A stretch of DNA of 64,000 bases from Paenibacillus taichungensis. GTDB taxonomy: Bacteria; Bacillota; Bacilli; Paenibacillales; Paenibacillaceae. The notes beneath the pieces are model-generated. The model had not been told where the DNA came from and did not search any database. It saw only the letters and a program-made list of their open reading frames with translations. The DNA is taken from NCBI RefSeq assembly GCF_013359905.1, contig NZ_JABMCC010000098.1, positions 62,001-126,000 of the forward strand, written 5' to 3'. Below are positions 61,201 through 64,000 of the stretch, in pieces. The stretch's first letter is position 1. Each line of letters begins with the position of its first letter. Position numbers and translations under genes: made by a program.

Positions 61201-61300
61201 GGATAGAGACCTAGACCCAAATATCAATTTGTATCAATCTCATTACGCTTTTGTTCGTCTTGGACTAAGTACTTTACCACGAATAGTTAGGATGACATGA
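58247..61300 (+). CDS. large cytoplasmic glycoside hydrolase, GH106-like
   Basis: A 1017-residue protein with no signal peptide. The N-terminal barrel opens FQHPPADYRTVPFWSWNDD and GIGGFFIHARGGL, then WLYDENGWPSGFADG, GIFTDEPQFG and ITESYGCSGWN, a layout matching PF17132 (GH106, alpha-L-rhamnosidases). The C-terminal 350 residues hold beta-sandwich carbohydrate-binding-like domains (INERKISSHSCDWWRD). GH106 enzymes are usually larger and often secreted, so assignment is by motif only. Cytoplasmic placement fits trimming of an imported oligosaccharide, after the importer and the GH130. AGGAGAG ribosome site. Confidence 0.75.
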   Translation: MTIWNLFQHPPADYRTVPFWSWNDDLDKNELERQIEEMHKAGIGGFFIHARGGLTVPYMGKEWMELIRICIKKSQELGMETWLYDENGWPSGFADGKVPALGVAYQQKRLAYEWAPFSRGNKVTIASYVQSEEELHLLTAADTRNPDFRVYYELNPYYIDTLSKKAVAAFIDSTYKAYWSEFGDQFGSVVKGIFTDEPQFGRGDLPWSLELEDAFQDQHGYTLRKVLPALFLETKDCRRVRYDYWSCVTTLFTESYAKQIGEWCEQRGWSATGHVVDEQTLMGQATSVGDPLLFYEYLQIPGCDWLGRSVSEDPIVPKQVSSVVRQLGKKQAITESYGCSGWNVSFQDLKRIGEWQFVHGLNLMCQHLQAYSLRGLRKRDYPPSLFYQQPWWRYYSHFNDYFARLSMLLVEGTRQAEVLLLHPIRTAWVELEGSNSSGVEQYHESFAQLSRWLCQSFIEHDYGSEGIIERHGKVEGNLFVVGESGYRVVVVPPSVTLSEMTVKLLNQFVLQGGSLVVFEPAPFLINGQPSEEISRLVNTAVSPDWNRSALVESVSRTVSPSISIIDKEGLPIASDMVNIQTLKLEDSYLYYLVNSGDKCYPDIEVTLPRKGRLSLIDLENGDIRPLNYTGAGNGVKLKMTLCPTQSYVIRLVPKKDQLEPDVVTLLQTDNTTNTIQELNELWEIDHIDHNSLTMDTCRYRLENGDWSEPKPIIFIQEELLQIGYPVKVELEFEFQIAFDPTIVREMHLVMENPEKAQILINERKISSHSCDWWRDVSFKKIDLSGFLQHGRNTIRLTLDFWNSPETYAAMERAQRFESEGNKLTFDTELESVYLVGHFAVKSESPYKNGEHGVMYTDGPFVLEELPHQFVLTTDLGCQGLPFFAGSIRLMQTVAIKQEDSALWFWQFGTPPEAIVTRLSINGQEVRNFLWEPYEAEISEYLQQGENLIELELTSSCRNLLGPHHHVKGEPMKVGPDSFKNKVGWTDRDLDPNINLYQSHYAFVRLGLSTLPRIVRMT

Positions 61301-61409
61301 AGGCAAGAAGATAGTGGTGGGTTTGAGATTTATAAAAGAACATATCTTGTTAATCAATGATTCCTCATAATTTGAAAGGGTTTTCAAAAAAATGAAGGAG
61401 GCAAATGTG

Positions 61410-63530
61410 ATGACAATGATTAGAAAATTCCTATACTCTACTTTGGGGTTGATGCTAGCTGCTACCATTTTTACACTTACTTCGAATGCACAATCTGGAC
61501 TCATTACTCCTGAAGGAACTCAATTAGCACCAGCAACAATACACACTTATCAACCATCAGTGCGCTATACCAACTCGGCTAACTATACGCTGAAAGCGAA
61601 CGGGGTTGTTGTACCAGTTGTCAAGGGATTCAGTGACTATGACTATGCACACTTTTCCATGTCGGAAGGGCCTGTTACGTATGAATTAACGATTTTAAAT
61701 ACCGATAAAGTACATGAATACTCCATAAGTCCAAAAAAGCTCGGTATACAAGCTGAAAAGGTAGAGGGAAAAACGATTACTTTCACAACCCAATCTGACG
61801 AATACCTGATCGTGACGATGAATAATCGTCAAACACGCATGGTCATCGCTGCGGATCCGATGGAGACTGATGTTCCCGCTTCAAGTGGGAACGGCATTTT
61901 TAATGTTACAGCGGCACCTTATCATGTGGTGTCCTCAGGCACACCAGGATCCGGAGTATCCACAAGAACGGCTGCAATTCAGCAAGCGATTGACGATGCA
62001 AGCCAGTACGGTACTCTTCAAGGAGATGGTAGACAAGGTATAGTCTATATACCTGCCGGAAGCTATTATATTGGCAATCTGGTATTAAAAAGTAATACAG
62101 CAGTCTATATGGAGCCTGGAGCAACATTCATTGGTACAGGTAAAACAGTTGATTATAAGGAGCACTGGTTTAAGGATTCCATGGGTAGGCCAGCTACCTG
62201 GTGGATCTCAACTGCTTTCCAATCCGAAAATATCCGGATATATGGAAGAGGGACACTCGATGGCAACGGGCAAGCCTTGCACGATGATAAGACTACCAAT
62301 GGTAAAGGAATGATCAATAATCTCATTGTCCCTATCGCCACTTCCAATTTTGTTATGGATGGTATCCTTATCAGGGAATCCTCCGGCTGGGCCGTTGTCA
62401 CGGTTCGCTCTAACGATCTAACTTTCACAAATTTAAAATTGTTCAACAGTCTGGGAATGGGAGAGAATGACGGTATTGATATTTGCGAATCCCAGGATGT
62501 AGTTGTACAAAATGCGATCGGTATTTCCTTGGATGATCCATTTTCTACGAAAGCCTGGAAAGAAGACACTGACATTGCTTCAGGTAAAGTACCTTGGCCG
62601 GGAAATCCAGAACCGGTTCAAAACGTGTTATTTGAGGATACGATAGCGTGGACAATATGCTATGGTTACAAGATTGGTCAAGGCGTCATGCAGGATCAAT
62701 CTAATATTGTATTCAGAAACGGAGTCGTTTATAAAGCCGCAGTGGGCTTCGCTATCCATCATAAATACGGTACCGGAGTCGTCAGTGATGTGAGGTTTGA
62801 ATCGATGGATGTCGAGGACATCAGTGGAAGTAACGAAGACAATAGTGCCTGGATGACCCTTTTCACGGTTAATGGTGGCAACCATGGAGTGGGACCCATT
62901 CAAGGAGTCACAGTGAAAAATATTACGGTGCGTGACGCAGGGGAAAGCTTTGCCAAGATTAAAGGAGTGGAAGGAGCCATGATCACAGATCTGCTGTTTG
63001 AGAATGTCTATATGCCTGGTAGCAGTACCCCTGCGCGTACGCTTCATGAAATGAATTTTCTAAATAAAGAGTATTACAGCGGAGTAAAGATTAAGCCGGT
63101 TCAGAATAATGAGCCGCTTCCCTTAACTAATTTGGCACTTCATCGACCAGCGGTAGCTTCATCCAATGACGGGATTGAGAACACAGCACCCTATGTGACT
63201 GACGGTAACTTAACAACCCGCTTTGGTTCAAAGCGCGGAGTGGACCCAGGATGGATTTATGTGGATCTCGGGGAAACCAAAAAGATCAATGAAGTCAGGT
63301 TATACTGGGAGGCTGCTTACGGTAAAAGTTATCGCATACAGGTAGCTGACGCTCCAACCCAAGAGGCAAATTGGAGAGACGTTTATAGCACCACAAACGG
63401 CAAAGGTGGTCTAGAGAAGATTACTTTTAACGAAGTGGAAGCACGTTATGTCCGTATGTATGGAACCGCTCGGGCAACAAATTATGGGTATTCAATTTGG
63501 GAATTCGAGGTATACGGACCGGCACTATAA
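61410..63530 (+). CDS. secreted beta-helix glycosidase (GH28/GH49-like) with CBM32-type domain
   Basis: About 706 residues. Signal peptide 1-26 (MIRKFLYSTLGLMLA ... SNAQ), an N-terminal beta-sandwich (about 40-160), a right-handed beta-helix (about 170-560) and a C-terminal discoidin/F5-8 type C domain (about 585-706; HRPAVASSNDGI, ARYVRMYG). The helix shows RIYGRGTLDGNG, ENDGIDI and ISLDDPFSTK, resembling the acidic residues of clan GH-N (GH28 polygalacturonases, GH49 dextranases); the sandwich plus helix layout is closer to GH49. ATG 61410 is preferred (AAGGAGG 8 bases upstream); 61392 is in frame. It is the extracellular step of the fourth locus. Confidence 0.78.
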   Translation: MTMIRKFLYSTLGLMLAATIFTLTSNAQSGLITPEGTQLAPATIHTYQPSVRYTNSANYTLKANGVVVPVVKGFSDYDYAHFSMSEGPVTYELTILNTDKVHEYSISPKKLGIQAEKVEGKTITFTTQSDEYLIVTMNNRQTRMVIAADPMETDVPASSGNGIFNVTAAPYHVVSSGTPGSGVSTRTAAIQQAIDDASQYGTLQGDGRQGIVYIPAGSYYIGNLVLKSNTAVYMEPGATFIGTGKTVDYKEHWFKDSMGRPATWWISTAFQSENIRIYGRGTLDGNGQALHDDKTTNGKGMINNLIVPIATSNFVMDGILIRESSGWAVVTVRSNDLTFTNLKLFNSLGMGENDGIDICESQDVVVQNAIGISLDDPFSTKAWKEDTDIASGKVPWPGNPEPVQNVLFEDTIAWTICYGYKIGQGVMQDQSNIVFRNGVVYKAAVGFAIHHKYGTGVVSDVRFESMDVEDISGSNEDNSAWMTLFTVNGGNHGVGPIQGVTVKNITVRDAGESFAKIKGVEGAMITDLLFENVYMPGSSTPARTLHEMNFLNKEYYSGVKIKPVQNNEPLPLTNLALHRPAVASSNDGIENTAPYVTDGNLTTRFGSKRGVDPGWIYVDLGETKKINEVRLYWEAAYGKSYRIQVADAPTQEANWRDVYSTTNGKGGLEKITFNEVEARYVRMYGTARATNYGYSIWEFEVYGPAL

Positions 63531-63936
63531 TGCGAGTAGATAGAAAAAAGATATCTTTAAGTGCGGCCGTTTCCCGGTAATCCACCGGGGAAGGGTCGTT
63601 TAGTTTTTTTCTGAAATCGATAATCGATATTGGTCATGTGTAGGTAATCCCACGCTGTGAATGACCGCGATCCTACACGAAGTTGAACTCATGAAGGGCA
63701 TCTTGGAATTGGAACGAAATTGAACGCAGCTATTATTATGGTGTTTAATGTCCACCTTTGTCAGTCAGATTGAAAAGCAGAATCAATTAAGATACTCTTG
63801 GATTGGAAAGGTAGTTGTTCGATTCGACCATGGCTCCCTTACTTTTCATTGTCGAGCTATTAAATTGGAATGCATATAGGTTGGGCGAAAATACGAAAAT
63901 GATCATATTAAACGAAGTAAAGAGAGGTTCGTACTT
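63531..63936. other. gene-less stretch between two units
   Basis: A terminator at 63563-63610 occupies its start. I see no convincing gene in the remainder. AGAGAGG at 63921-63927 is the ribosome site of the next gene. Confidence 0.5.
63563..63610 (+). terminator. Rho-independent terminator
   Basis: GCGGCCGTTTCCCGG pairs with CCGGGGAAGGGTCGT with bulges, then TTTAGTTTTTTT. It ends the fourth carbohydrate operon. Confidence 0.75.
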
Positions 63937-64000
63937 ATGACAGTGACGTTTAGAAAACTAAGTGAGCTATCGATGGAGGAAAATGTACGTATTTGGAATC
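63937..64000 (+). CDS. start of GNAT-like N-acetyltransferase, cut by window end
   Basis: Only the first 21 residues are in the window (MTVTFRKLSELSMEENVRIW and one more). This opening resembles the N-terminus of GNAT-family acetyltransferases. The AGAGAGG site lies 9 bases before the ATG. The assignment rests on this short N-terminus and is tentative. Confidence 0.5.
   Translation, partial: MTVTFRKLSELSMEENVRIWN

Noticed and set aside
61373..61386. cre-like sequence before the beta-helix gene
   Set aside because: One mismatch, but it falls in the invariant central CG (GG here), so not listed as a site.

Overview
The window reads as a chromosomal segment of a low-to-moderate G+C, spore-former-type Firmicute, most likely Paenibacillus or a close relative. 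The assignment rests on family content, since no rRNA or other phylogenetic marker is present. Indicators are LplB/YtcP-type sugar permeases without a linked ATPase, YesM/YesN-type two-component pairs, DUF3502-type solute-binding lipoproteins, a large membrane-anchored AraC regulator, a stalk-domain surface protein, strong AGGAGG ribosome sites and CcpA-like cre sites. I saw no rRNA gene, intact tRNA, CRISPR array, prophage or complete insertion sequence.

Layout. 0-1.5 kb: a MerR regulator and CPBP protease operon behind a MerR-type promoter (19-bp spacer). 1.7-9.4 kb: sugar ABC importer (two permeases and a binding lipoprotein), histidine kinase, an unusually short AraC response regulator and a second, paralogous binding lipoprotein. 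9.6-18.3 kb: a mannose-glycan locus (GH125 alpha-mannosidase, ABC importer, GH130 phosphorylase, one-component membrane AraC regulator). 18.5-23.2 kb: a tightly overlapping operon for an acylated amino-sugar acid (amidohydrolase, DgaE-like ammonia-lyase, sugar-acid kinase, DgaF-like aldolase, GntR regulator). 23.6-32.7 kb: mixed housekeeping and accessory genes (stalk/PKD surface protein, SecA-like ATPase, methyltransferase, MerR with divergent NAD-dependent oxidoreductase, MarR with membrane esterase). 32.9-48.8 kb: a third importer, a two-component system, an FAD oxidoreductase, an SGNH hydrolase and a 1688-residue secreted multidomain protein. 49.2-50.1 kb: an AraC/GyrI-like regulator. 50.3-63.5 kb: a fourth carbohydrate locus (two-component system, UgpB/A/E-type importer, GH130, GH106-like hydrolase, secreted beta-helix hydrolase). 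63.9 kb to the end: the start of a GNAT acetyltransferase.

How the genes work together. Each carbohydrate module pairs an importer with a membrane sensor of external glycan. None of the four importers has its own ATPase, so all probably use a shared MsmX-like subunit encoded elsewhere. Degradation is split: secreted enzymes (the beta-helix protein, probably the 1688-residue protein) cut polymer outside, and GH125, GH130 and GH106-like enzymes without signal peptides finish imported oligosaccharides in the cytoplasm. cre-like boxes lie in front of three modules. The best candidate for an undescribed system is the 32.9-48.8 kb locus: a 34-bp element present in two near-identical copies, each the same distance from an extended -10, links the importer operon to the giant secreted protein, and the linked FAD oxidoreductase and SGNH hydrolase fit no standard polysaccharide pathway that I recognise.
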